From an uncultured Prevotella sp. (lineage in GTDB: Bacteria > Bacteroidota > Bacteroidia > Bacteroidales > Bacteroidaceae), in the NCBI GenBank assembly GCA_902495455.1, contig CABUXJ010000036.1:1-21161 (forward strand): a stretch of DNA of 21,161 nt, read 5' to 3'. This document shows, one piece after another, positions 7,400-13,485 of the stretch; position 1 is the stretch's first letter; each line of letters opens with the position of its first letter. The position numbers and the translations under genes are program-made. Below the pieces are notes generated by a model. The model was given only the letters and a program-made list of their open reading frames with translations, was not told where the DNA came from and ran no database searches.

Positions 7400-8506
7400 A
7401 TGACTCTCGAAGACTTTTTGAAGGAATGGAATAACGACGCCCCTTGTGTGCAGGTGCATACGAGCGGATCGACGGGCGAGCCGAAGTCTCTGCTGGTGGA
7501 GAAACACCGGATGGAGGCTTCGGCTCGTATCACATGCTCCTTTCTCGGCCTGAAGCTCGGCGATACGGCGCTGTTGTGCATGTCGCTCGACTATATTGCC
7601 GGCAAGATGATGGTCGTGCGGGCCTTGACATGTGGCCTGCGGCTTGTCTGTGTGCCGCCGACGGGCCATCCCTTCTCGTCGGATATCCGGGGAGAGTATA
7701 TTCGAGGAGGGAGGAGTGAGGAGGGAGGAGTGAGAAATGCAAACGAAGTTCTTGATGGTATTCTCCCTCCTCCCTCCACACTCCTCCCTCCTCATCGAAC
7801 CATCTCTTTCGCCGCAATGGTTCCGATGCAGGTTTACAATACGCTCCAAGTGCCCGAAGAGCGTGAGCGGCTCATGCGTGTGCGCCATCTGATAATCGGT
7901 GGCGGAGCCATCGACGAAGCCTTGGAGTCGGAGTTGCGGACGTTTCCGAACTGCGTGTGGAGCACTTACGGCATGACCGAGACACTGTCGCACATCGCCC
8001 TGCGTCGCCTCAACGGTCCCGAGGCCAGTGACTGGTACACGCCGTTCGACACGGTGGAGGTCCGGCTGAACGCCGAGGGTTGCCTCGTGATAGACGCCCC
8101 CGCGGTCTGCGCCGAAGTGTTGGAGACCAACGACCGCGCCGAAATAGCCCCCGACGGCCGTCGCTTCCGCATCCTCGGCCGCCGCGACAATGTCATCTGC
8201 AGCGGCGGAGTGAAGATACAGATAGAAGAAGTGGAGCGCAGATTAAGGCCGTCGATGCCGTTACCTTATATGATAACGCGCTGTCGTGACGCCAAATTCG
8301 GTGAGGCCGTGGTGCTGCTGATGGAGTCGGAGAATACGGACGCGCAGTCGGACGCAATCGAAAACGCCCGCGACGTCTGCCGCCGAGTGTTGCCCGCCTA
8401 CTGGCGCCCAAAGCACTATCTGTCCGTCCCGGTCCTTCCTATGACGCCGACGGGCAAACCGGCAAGGAAACAGGCGGAGGACATGGTGAGCCGGATGGAT
8501 ATATAA
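7400..8506 (+). CDS. o-Succinylbenzoate-CoA ligase MenE with an internal repeat insertion
   Basis: This 368-residue ANL-superfamily ligase adenylates o-succinylbenzoate and transfers it to CoA. The P-loop TSGSTGEPK lies only some 20 residues from the start, so most of the N-terminal part found in E. coli MenE is missing; I believe this compact form is usual in Bacteroidetes. Later motifs are YGMTETLSH, the hinge region GRRDNVICSGGVKIQIEEVE, and the C-terminal lysine in PTGKPARK. Residues about 101-134 come from a palindromic heptamer element (7701-7799) that keeps the frame open and falls between GHPF and ISFAAMVPMQVYN, probably a surface loop. The gene ends in a 13-bp duplication that contains the stop. 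I expect it to be functional because all core motifs are intact. Confidence 0.92.
   Translation: MTLEDFLKEWNNDAPCVQVHTSGSTGEPKSLLVEKHRMEASARITCSFLGLKLGDTALLCMSLDYIAGKMMVVRALTCGLRLVCVPPTGHPFSSDIRGEYIRGGRSEEGGVRNANEVLDGILPPPSTLLPPHRTISFAAMVPMQVYNTLQVPEERERLMRVRHLIIGGGAIDEALESELRTFPNCVWSTYGMTETLSHIALRRLNGPEASDWYTPFDTVEVRLNAEGCLVIDAPAVCAEVLETNDRAEIAPDGRRFRILGRRDNVICSGGVKIQIEEVERRLRPSMPLPYMITRCRDAKFGEAVVLLMESENTDAQSDAIENARDVCRRVLPAYWRPKHYLSVPVLPMTPTGKPARKQAEDMVSRMDI
7701..7799. repeat. In-frame palindromic heptamer element inside menE
   Basis: The left arm (7701-7736) holds GAGGAGG and GAGGAGT units repeated twice, then GAGAAAT. The right arm (7761-7799) is its reverse complement apart from two mismatches and 3 extra bases. 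The loop is about 25 nt. The ends are TTCGA and TCGAA. The total of 99 bp is 33 codons, adding a Gly/Arg/Glu-rich then Pro/Leu-rich peptide to MenE. The heptamer type links it to the intergenic arrays before menI and menC. Confidence 0.85.
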
Positions 8507-8520
8507 TATGGATATATAAT
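8495..8520 (+). repeat. 13-bp perfect tandem duplication across the menE stop codon
   Basis: ATGGATATATAAT occurs twice without a gap (8495-8507 and 8508-8520). The first copy encodes the last residues Met-Asp-Ile and the TAA stop. Loss of either copy would leave the protein unchanged. Confidence 0.9.
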
Positions 8521-8620
8521 AAGGTACGCAATATATCCCCTTCCGTCTGTCCCTTTTATGCTAATCGCTGATACAGACAAACAAAAGGCGCCCCGTCCGT
8601 TATATATTCCGATAAATTTA

Positions 8621-8628
8621 CTTACCTT
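8621..8628 (+). promoter_or_regulatory. Predicted -7 box for the yhhQ-queF leader
   Basis: TACCTTTG followed by CAG fits the Bacteroidetes -7 element TAnnTTTG. A start about 5 nt further on would give a leader of roughly 90 nt ahead of the yhhQ ATG. No convincing -33 element was found. Confidence 0.55.
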
Positions 8629-8642
8629 TGCAGCCGTTTTCG

Positions 8643-8670
8643 CGCCCTGTCCGCATGGCGGGGTGGGGCG
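8643..8670 (+). promoter_or_regulatory. GC-rich hairpin early in the yhhQ leader
   Basis: CGCCC (8643-8647) pairs with GGGCG (8666-8670), and inside it CCGC (8651-8654) pairs with GCGG (8658-8661). It lies just upstream of the predicted preQ1 pseudoknot and may be a separate structural or stabilising element of the same leader RNA. Confidence 0.5.
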
Positions 8671-8688
8671 GAACGATATGTGAAACGC

Positions 8689-8722
8689 CGGAGTGCTTGT
8701 CTAACCTCCTTAAAAAAACAAG
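8689..8722 (+). promoter_or_regulatory. Candidate preQ1 class-I riboswitch
   Basis: The leader folds as an H-type pseudoknot with the layout of preQ1-I riboswitches. P1 is GGAG (8690-8693) with CTCC (8706-8709). P2 is CTTGT (8696-8700) with ACAAG (8718-8722). A CUAAC loop lies between them, and an A-rich third loop (8710-8717) follows. The cytosine just before the 3' strand of P1 (8705) is in the position that pairs with preQ1 in the B. subtilis queC aptamer. The P2 strands differ from that aptamer but still pair. The structure ends 4 nt before the yhhQ ATG, which suggests that ligand binding hides the translation start. P1 is only 4 bp, one shorter than usual. Confidence 0.7.
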
Positions 8723-8726
8723 AATT

Positions 8727-9419
8727 ATGAAACATGACAACCGTCAGGTCAGTGTGCTGTTCATGCTATTCGGCATACTGTTTTGCGTCTGCCTCATTAC
8801 GGCAAACGTGCTTGAGACAAAGCAAATAGCATTGGGACCGGTCAATATCACCGGCGGTCTCCTCGTCTTTCCCGTGTCATACATCATCAACGACTGTGTC
8901 TGCGAAGTGTGGGGCTATGGCCGTGCGCGCATGCTGATATGGACGGGATTTGCCATGAACTTCCTCTTTGTGCTCTTCGGAGCCGTGGCTGACGCCATTC
9001 CCGGCGCACCATATTGGAATGGTGACGAAGGTTTCCACGCCGTTTTCGGTCTTGCTCCGCGCATCGCCGCCGCCTCGTTTGCGGCCTTTCTCGTCGGTTC
9101 GTTCATCAATGCCTATGTCATGAGCCGTATGAAGGTGGCGTCGTCGGGTCGCAATTTCTCCTTGCGGGCTATCCTCAGCACCATCTTCGGCGAGACGGCC
9201 GACTCGCTGATCTTCTTCCCCTTGGCCTTTCTCGGTGTGCTGCCGGTGGAGGAACTGCCGTCGCTCATCGTCTCGCAGGTGGTTCTCAAGACGCTCTATG
9301 AGATAATAATCCTGCCGCTCACCATCCGCGTCGTGCGCTTCACAAAGCGCTATGAGGGTGAGGATGTCTACGACAGGGACATTGATTATAATGTATTTAA
9401 ATTTAATAAGGAGTTATAG
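8727..9419 (+). CDS. Queuosine precursor transporter, YhhQ/VUT family
   Basis: The 230-residue membrane protein belongs to the family that imports queuosine precursors (preQ0/preQ1). I chose the ATG at 8727 (MKHDNRQVSVLF) rather than the TTG 33 codons upstream, because that TTG falls inside the -7 box and the intervening codons cover the leader RNA. About six hydrophobic segments are visible, beginning with VLFMLFGILFCVCLITANVL. The family-typical stretch LSTIFGETADSLIFFPLAF lies in the second half. It pairs with queF downstream and a candidate preQ1 riboswitch upstream, which supports the substrate assignment. Confidence 0.93.
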   Translation: MKHDNRQVSVLFMLFGILFCVCLITANVLETKQIALGPVNITGGLLVFPVSYIINDCVCEVWGYGRARMLIWTGFAMNFLFVLFGAVADAIPGAPYWNGDEGFHAVFGLAPRIAAASFAAFLVGSFINAYVMSRMKVASSGRNFSLRAILSTIFGETADSLIFFPLAFLGVLPVEELPSLIVSQVVLKTLYEIIILPLTIRVVRFTKRYEGEDVYDRDIDYNVFKFNKEL

Positions 9420-9472
9420 GTGTTAAAGGAGTTATCGCAGGGAGCGATAACTCCTTTAACTCCTATAACTCC
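9410..9472. repeat. 29-bp inverted repeat of nonamers between yhhQ and queF
   Basis: Arm 9410-9438 pairs with 9444-9472 with a single mismatch and a 5-nt loop. Each arm is three 9-bp steps (GATAACTCC, TTTAACTCC, TATAACTCC on the right). The yhhQ stop codon lies within the left arm. The hairpin ends 16 nt before the queF ATG, with an A-rich rather than T-rich tail, so it is more likely a processing or translation element than a terminator. Confidence 0.9.
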
Positions 9473-9488
9473 CCAAAAATAAAAAAAC

Positions 9489-9953
9489 ATGGAAACAAGA
9501 AAAGAAGAAGGGCTGCAGGCCCTCGGGTCCACGACACGATATGCGATGGACTATGCACCGGAAGTGCTGGAAACATTCCTCAACAAACATCCGGAAAACG
9601 ACTATTGGGTTCAGTTCAACTGCCCCGAGTTCACTTCGCTTTGCCCCATCACGGGACAGCCTGATTTTGCCGAGATCAAGATAATGTATCTGCCCGGCGA
9701 GCGCATGGTGGAGAGCAAGAGCTTGAAGCTCTATCTCTTCAGTTTCCGCAACCACGGAGACTTCCATGAGGACTGCGTCAACGTCATCATGAAGGACTTG
9801 GTGAAACTGATGGATCCGAAATATATCGAAGTGACAGGCATCTTCACACCTCGCGGCGGCATCAGCATCTACCCGTATGCCAACTACGGCCGCCCCGGAA
9901 CGAAATATGAACGGCTCGCAGAGACGCGTCTGCTGAACCATCAGACCGTCTGA
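9489..9953 (+). CDS. NADPH-dependent 7-cyano-7-deazaguanine reductase QueF
   Basis: The 154-residue, single-domain (type I) QueF reduces preQ0 to preQ1 in queuosine synthesis for tRNA. Visible active-site residues are the nucleophile C52 in FTSLCPITGQPDF with D59, the NADPH-binding motif ESKSLK (from E75), and the substrate-binding FHE at H93-E94. The length fits the short subfamily. It is the second gene of the predicted preQ1-controlled pair. Its last 13 bp overlap the convergent unknown gene, within a palindrome that gives both proteins the ending Gln-Thr-Val. Confidence 0.97.
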   Translation: METRKEEGLQALGSTTRYAMDYAPEVLETFLNKHPENDYWVQFNCPEFTSLCPITGQPDFAEIKIMYLPGERMVESKSLKLYLFSFRNHGDFHEDCVNVIMKDLVKLMDPKYIEVTGIFTPRGGISIYPYANYGRPGTKYERLAETRLLNHQTV

Positions 9954-10672
9954 CGGTCCATGTCGGCGCGTCTGCCGTATTCGAAAGTCATGCGGACCAC
10001 GTCGCTGCTCAGGTACGGATTGTCGATGGCAAACGCCTTGGTGGTGACCTTCTTGCCCGTCCTGACTGTATATTCGTCGCGTCCCCAGCGCAGGACGACA
10101 GCCTCTCTTGACAGCGAGACGACGACCAGACTGATGAACATCAGAGCGTCGCTGTCGACGGCCCGGCCCAGCCACAGGTCCTTGAGCCTCACCCACACGC
10201 AGTCACGGTAGTGTCCCGGGACGGACATGTCTTGCGTCTGGTGCTCGACGACAATCCTTAGTCCCCTGTCGTCCGGCTGTTTCGACGCGCCGTCCGCCAT
10301 GCTGTCGGGCCAGAGGGGGCGTGTCTGAAGGTCGAGACGTTCTATGTCGGCGACGCAACCGGCCAGTAGTTCCCTGACGGTCGTCGCGTCCTCCTCGTCC
10401 ATCCGGTATAGTTCCAAGGCGATGGCGAACCGCTTTCTTATGTCTGCCAAGAGCTCATTGTCCTCCACATCCCTCTCCCGGGCGAAGTCCCTCAGCGTGT
10501 ACGTGAGGCAGCTGATGACAAAATACCACGGCGTCGCGGCGTCATCCTCATTCTCGACGATGCGTTTTATGGAGTTGTAGATAGCCGCGACATGCTTGTC
10601 TGACGTGACGACCGTCTGTCCGCCGATGGTGTAACGGAACGGTCCGGAGTTGTTTTTGTCGTGTTCTGGCAT
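9941..10672 (-). CDS. Conserved-looking protein of unknown function
   Basis: I do not recognise this 243-residue product. It appears soluble and cytoplasmic: no signal peptide, and only a short hydrophobic run (ALMFISLVVVSLS) near residue 185. The N-terminal half looks helical and acidic; the C-terminal half (RIVVEHQTQDMS to MTFEYGRRADM) looks beta-rich. Evidence that it is real: a full promoter (TTTG, 20 nt, TATCTTTG) lies upstream on the same strand, the frame is long, and its stop is fitted to the queF stop. The antisense reading across it gives nothing recognisable. There is no operon partner. Function is unassigned. Confidence 0.75.
   Translation of the reverse strand: MPEHDKNNSGPFRYTIGGQTVVTSDKHVAAIYNSIKRIVENEDDAATPWYFVISCLTYTLRDFARERDVEDNELLADIRKRFAIALELYRMDEEDATTVRELLAGCVADIERLDLQTRPLWPDSMADGASKQPDDRGLRIVVEHQTQDMSVPGHYRDCVWVRLKDLWLGRAVDSDALMFISLVVVSLSREAVVLRWGRDEYTVRTGKKVTTKAFAIDNPYLSSDVVRMTFEYGRRADMDRQTV
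9944..9958. other. Palindrome spanning the two convergent stop codons
   Basis: GACCGTC-T-GACGGTC has perfect 7-bp arms and covers the last codons of queF; the minus-strand stop overlaps it by one base. Read on either strand it yields Gln-Thr-Val-stop. It may also serve as a small bidirectional hairpin at the meeting point of the two transcripts. Confidence 0.8.
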
Positions 10673-10697
10673 AACATTGTGAGAGTGTGGTTTCGTA

Positions 10698-10758
10698 AAG
10701 ACAGTGCAAACCGGATGTAATCAAGCCGGCTTGAAATTACAGAGGTGCAACCTGTCTT
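10698..10758 (-). promoter_or_regulatory. Structured 5' leader of the unknown minus-strand gene
   Basis: AAGACAG (10698-10704) can pair with CTGTCTT (10752-10758) and encloses a second stem, 10716-10741, whose core TCAAGCCGGCTTGA (10721-10734) is a perfect palindrome extended by TGTAA/TTACA. The outer stem begins about where transcription is predicted to start. It may be a regulatory RNA element or an operator; I recognise no known riboswitch class. Confidence 0.5.
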
Positions 10759-10761
10759 ATG

Positions 10762-10793
10762 CAAAGATAAGGAAAAATTCCGCGAAGGTCAAA
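10762..10793 (-). promoter_or_regulatory. Promoter of the unknown minus-strand gene
   Basis: Read on the minus strand this is TTTG (10793-10790), 20 nt, then TATCTTTG (10769-10762), an excellent match to the Bacteroidetes primary sigma consensus. The predicted leader is about 80 nt. Confidence 0.75.
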
Positions 10794-10872
10794 CCCGCAG
10801 CCGTTTTTTTATTCATCCCCGGTAGGGTCCTACGTTGCCGTTTTGTGGCGGAGTGCGACCGCGATGCACGTT

Positions 10873-10986
10873 TGTCCTCTTTTTTCTGAATTTAACCGCG
10901 TTTTTTAGAGGCACTTCCCAAAATTTTTCGGCCTCGCCCCCAAATTTTCAAATCCTGCGAAGGTCAAAATCGGGGCGATTTTGTGG
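10873..10986. repeat. Internal diverged copy of the window-end repeat
   Basis: About 114 bases match 20932-21045 in the same orientation (and 117-230 inverted) at roughly 85% by eye. Shared landmarks are TTTTTTCTGAATTT, ACCGCGTTTTTTAG and GCGAAGGTCAAAATC/CGAAGGTCAAAATC. Similarity stops after GATTTT near 10980; the outer parts of the copies differ except for the GGGGCCGCTATTGC core. Confidence 0.8.
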
Positions 10987-11041
10987 TCGAAAAACAGCGG
11001 TTTTTGCAAAACGCTGGTACATAACCACTTATAAATAGCCA

Positions 11042-11320
11042 GCCCCCTCTGACTCCCCCAAAGGGGGAGCTTGGGCTTCCCGTAAGGGCCCCGCGGTGTT
11101 GCAACGGGGCCGCTATTGCTTTGCAACGGGGCCGCCGTTGCAACATGACGGGCACGCCGTTGCAGGGTCGCGGGGCCGCTATTGCACGAAAACGAGCGCT
11201 TTTTAGTCCTTTTTCGGCAATCAAAAACTCGCGAAGTTTTGCAAAAAAGAAATGCCGTAAGGGCCTTAAAGGGCTGTTTGAAGCCGCAGGTCTCTCCCCC
11301 TTGGGGGAGCCGGAGGGGGC
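11042..11320. repeat. Inverted pair of C/G-rich palindromes flanking the 22-bp array
   Basis: The segment 11042-11069, containing CTCCCCCAAAGGGGGAG, and the segment 11294-11320, containing CTCCCCCTTGGGGGAG, are inverted relatives with a few mismatches. Each is itself a hairpin. They enclose the 22-bp tandem array and could be the ends of one composite repeat element of about 280 bp. Confidence 0.6.
11101..11188 (+). repeat. Four-unit GC-rich tandem repeat with an exact 22-bp period
   Basis: The cores begin at 11106, 11128, 11150 and 11172: GGGGCCGCTATTGC, GGGGCCGCCGTTGC, GGGCACGCCGTTGC and GGGGCCGCTATTGC. Units 1, 2 and 4 keep the core best. The unit is an imperfect palindrome (GCAA at one end, TTGC at the other). 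The core recurs at 11-24 and, inverted, at 21138-21151. There are no spacers, so this is not a CRISPR array. Confidence 0.85.
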
Positions 11321-11329
11321 CTTCTGAAC

Positions 11330-11348
11330 CCAATAAGGCCCTTATTGG
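11330..11348. repeat. 19-bp palindrome CCAATAAGG-C-CCTTATTGG
   Basis: Perfect 9-bp arms about a single central base, just outside the C/G-rich inverted pair. It could act as a small hairpin; no gene end is close enough to make it an obvious terminator. Confidence 0.6.
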
Positions 11349-11488
11349 TCACGAAAAAGCAAATCTTTGAGCATTTTCCTGAACACGATTTTGTAAACAT
11401 ATATTTATCAAGTGAGCAAATGTCGGGTGTCCCCAAAAAACTCTATTTCTTTTTGATGATAAGTGCAGCGAGTGTCGTTGTTTTTTAT

Positions 11489-11496
11489 TACCTTTG
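11489..11496 (+). promoter_or_regulatory. Predicted -7 box for the oadA-like gene
   Basis: TACCTTTG followed by CA fits TAnnTTTG and is nearly identical to the box before yhhQ. It predicts a leader of about 80 nt to the ATG at 11580. No clear -33 element was seen. Confidence 0.55.
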
Positions 11497-11579
11497 CAAG
11501 AGAAAAACAACAACAATATAACGTATCGGTAAAACGGGCATCACGTCCATCACTTTTAAACACAAAAAGGTTGAACGAT

Positions 11580-13355
11580 ATGAAAAAGAAAATTCAGTTT
11601 AGTCTCGTCTATCGGGACATGTGGCAGTCTTCAGGAAAGTTTCAGCCACGCAAAGATCAGTTGGAGCGCATCGCTCCGGTAATAATAGACATGGGGTGCT
11701 TCGCCCGTGTGGAGACCAACGGAGGTGCCTTTGAACAAGTGAACCTCCTGGCCGGAGAAAATCCCAATGACGCCGTGAGAGCCTTCTGCCGCCCGTTCAA
11801 CGAGGCCGGCATCAAGACCCACATGCTCGACCGCGGTCTCAACGCCCTCAGGATGTATCCCGTGCCCGACGACGTGCGGCGTCTCATGTATAAGGTGAAG
11901 CACGCCCAGGGGACAGATATTACCCGCATCTTCTGCGGACTCAACGACGTGCGCAACATCATCCCCAGCATCAAGTGGGCCGCCGAAGCCGGCATGACGC
12001 CGCAGGCCACGCTCTGCATAACGACTTCGCCCGTCCATACGGTCGAGTATTACAGCAACATCGCCGACCGGCTCATCGCAGCCGGCGCACCGGAGATCTG
12101 TCTCAAGGACATGGCCGGCATAGGCCAGCCCGCCATGCTCGGCGCACTGACCAAGGCCATCAAGACCAAACATCCGGACGTCATCATCCAGTATCACGGC
12201 CATTCCGGTCCGGGACTGTCGATGGCCAGCATACTCGAGGTCTGCAACAATGGCGCCGACATCATCGACACCGCCATCGAACCGCTGTCGTGGGGCAAGG
12301 TGCACCCGGACATCATCTCCGTGCAGAGCATGTTGAAGAACGAAGGATTTGACGTGCCGGAAATCAATATGAACGCCTATATGCACGCGCGTACACTCAC
12401 TCAAGAGTTCATCGACGACTGGTTGGGCTACTTCATCAATCCCACGAACAAGCACATGTCGTCACTTCTGCTCGGATGCGGACTGCCCGGAGGCATGATG
12501 GGCTCGATGATGGCCGACCTCGGCGGCATACGCAACGTTATCAACGGCATACTCAGAGGCAAGGGCGAACCCGAACTGACGATGGACGACATGCTCGTCA
12601 AACTCTTTCAGGAGGTCGAATATGTCTGGCCGCGTGTCGGTTATCCGCCACTCGTCACGCCGTTCTCGCAGTATGTCAAGAACATCGCCCTCATGAACCT
12701 GCTCACGATGACGCAAGGCAAGGGACGATTCGTGATGATGGACGACTCGATGTGGGGTATGATACTCGGCAAGAGCGGTGTCGTCCCGGGCGAGATAGAC
12801 CCGATATTCCACGAACTGGCGGCCAAGCAGAAGCGCGAGTTCACCGACGCAGACCCGCATACGCTCATCCCCGACGCACTCGACTCGTTCCGCAAGGAGA
12901 TGGCCGACAACGGCTGGGACTGCGGACAGGATGACGAGGAGCTGTTTGAACTGGCCATGCACCCCGAGCAGTATCGCAACTACAAGAGCGGCCAGGCCAA
13001 GAAGAACTTTCTCGCCGACCTTCAGAAGGCCAAGGACGAGAAGTTGGGCACAAAGCTCTCGCCGGAAGAACTGGCTGTCTTCAAGCATGCCAAGGCCGAC
13101 GCCCTGACGGCTCCCGTGGCCGGACAGGTGTTCTATGAGTTCGCCGGCAACTGCGAGTGTACTCCATGTCTCGAGCCATTCGTCGGCCAGGAGTATAGGG
13201 AGGGTGACACCTTCTGCTACATACAGGCCAAGTGGGGCGAGATCATCCCCATCCCCGCTGCCCTCGGCGGCAAACTCGTCGAAGTCAGCGCCAAGCAGGG
13301 CGCGCGTGTGCGCCGCGGCGATACGCTCGGCTGGATAGAGCGCAAGGAGCAATAG
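11580..13355 (+). CDS. OadA/PycB-type carboxyltransferase with a biotinyl-like domain
   Basis: The 591-residue protein resembles the oxaloacetate decarboxylase alpha subunit or pyruvate carboxylase subunit B. The N-terminal TIM barrel has RDMWQSS (D13 as metal ligand), the carbamylation-type lysine K176 in LKDMAG, and the metal motif H206-G-H208. The C-terminal 80 residues are a biotinyl/lipoyl-like domain. Three positions are divergent. The usual R-D-x-H-Q-S reads R-D-M-W-Q-S, the biotin site E-A-M-K-M reads Q-A-K-W-G (K551), and a C-x-C-x-x-C (C525, C527, C530) sits in the domain's first half. I chose the ATG at 11580 because upstream codons overlap the promoter. No beta or gamma subunit gene is adjacent, so the partner and whether it pumps sodium are unknown. 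Confidence 0.8.
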   Translation: MKKKIQFSLVYRDMWQSSGKFQPRKDQLERIAPVIIDMGCFARVETNGGAFEQVNLLAGENPNDAVRAFCRPFNEAGIKTHMLDRGLNALRMYPVPDDVRRLMYKVKHAQGTDITRIFCGLNDVRNIIPSIKWAAEAGMTPQATLCITTSPVHTVEYYSNIADRLIAAGAPEICLKDMAGIGQPAMLGALTKAIKTKHPDVIIQYHGHSGPGLSMASILEVCNNGADIIDTAIEPLSWGKVHPDIISVQSMLKNEGFDVPEINMNAYMHARTLTQEFIDDWLGYFINPTNKHMSSLLLGCGLPGGMMGSMMADLGGIRNVINGILRGKGEPELTMDDMLVKLFQEVEYVWPRVGYPPLVTPFSQYVKNIALMNLLTMTQGKGRFVMMDDSMWGMILGKSGVVPGEIDPIFHELAAKQKREFTDADPHTLIPDALDSFRKEMADNGWDCGQDDEELFELAMHPEQYRNYKSGQAKKNFLADLQKAKDEKLGTKLSPEELAVFKHAKADALTAPVAGQVFYEFAGNCECTPCLEPFVGQEYREGDTFCYIQAKWGEIIPIPAALGGKLVEVSAKQGARVRRGDTLGWIERKEQ

Positions 13356-13363
13356 ACAGCATT

Positions 13364-13456
13364 TTAAAGGACCTTAAGGCAAATGACCTTAAGGTCCTTA
13401 AGACTTTAAAGACAAATGACTTTAAGGACCTTTAAAGACTTTAAAGACCTTACCTT
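13364..13456 (+). repeat. Degenerate nonamer tract after the oadA-like gene
   Basis: Repeats of CTTAAGGAC/TTTAAAGAC type run from just past the stop to about 30 nt before the HD gene, with two CAAATGAC interruptions 33 bp apart (around 13380 and 13413). It resembles the other nonamer tracts in layout but not in sequence. Confidence 0.7.
13367..13399 (+). terminator. Hairpin after the oadA-like gene
   Basis: AAGGACCTTAAGG (13367-13379) and CCTTAAGGTCCTT (13387-13399) are perfect 13-bp arms around a 7-nt loop, 12 nt after the stop codon. There is no clean T-run, so it could terminate weakly or stabilise the 3' end of the transcript. Confidence 0.5.
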
Positions 13457-13485
13457 CCCTTAAGAGCCCCCTATAATCATTGTTC

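Larger units (their letters stand above)
10673..11579. other. Non-coding repeat-rich gap between the unknown gene and oadA
   Basis: Some 900 bases hold no supported gene. In order they contain the leader and promoter of the minus-strand gene, a diverged copy of the window-end repeat, a small hairpin with arms CAGCG/CGCTG (10995-11016), a pair of inverted C-rich palindromes, the 22-bp tandem array, a 19-bp palindrome, and the oadA promoter and leader. Open frames crossing the array encode only repeat-derived Ala/Arg/Pro-rich sequence. Confidence 0.7.

Noticed and set aside
6419..7993. A 524-codon open frame on the minus strand across menC and menE
   Set aside because: Antisense to intact menC and menE, composition is His/Arg/Gln rich, no domain recognised.
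8628..8726. N-terminal extension of YhhQ from the TTG at 8628
   Set aside because: That codon is part of the -7 box, and the extension would translate the hairpin and the predicted riboswitch.
11101..11188. CRISPR array
   Set aside because: The 22-bp units are contiguous with no unique spacers and no cas genes are present.
11101..11188. Plasmid replication iterons
   Set aside because: The period fits, but there is no replication initiator gene and the surrounding genes are chromosomal housekeeping genes.
10905..11333. Minus-strand frames of 86 and 142 codons in the oadA upstream gap
   Set aside because: They run through the 22-bp array and the C/G palindromes and give only repeat-derived Ala/Arg/Pro-rich sequence.
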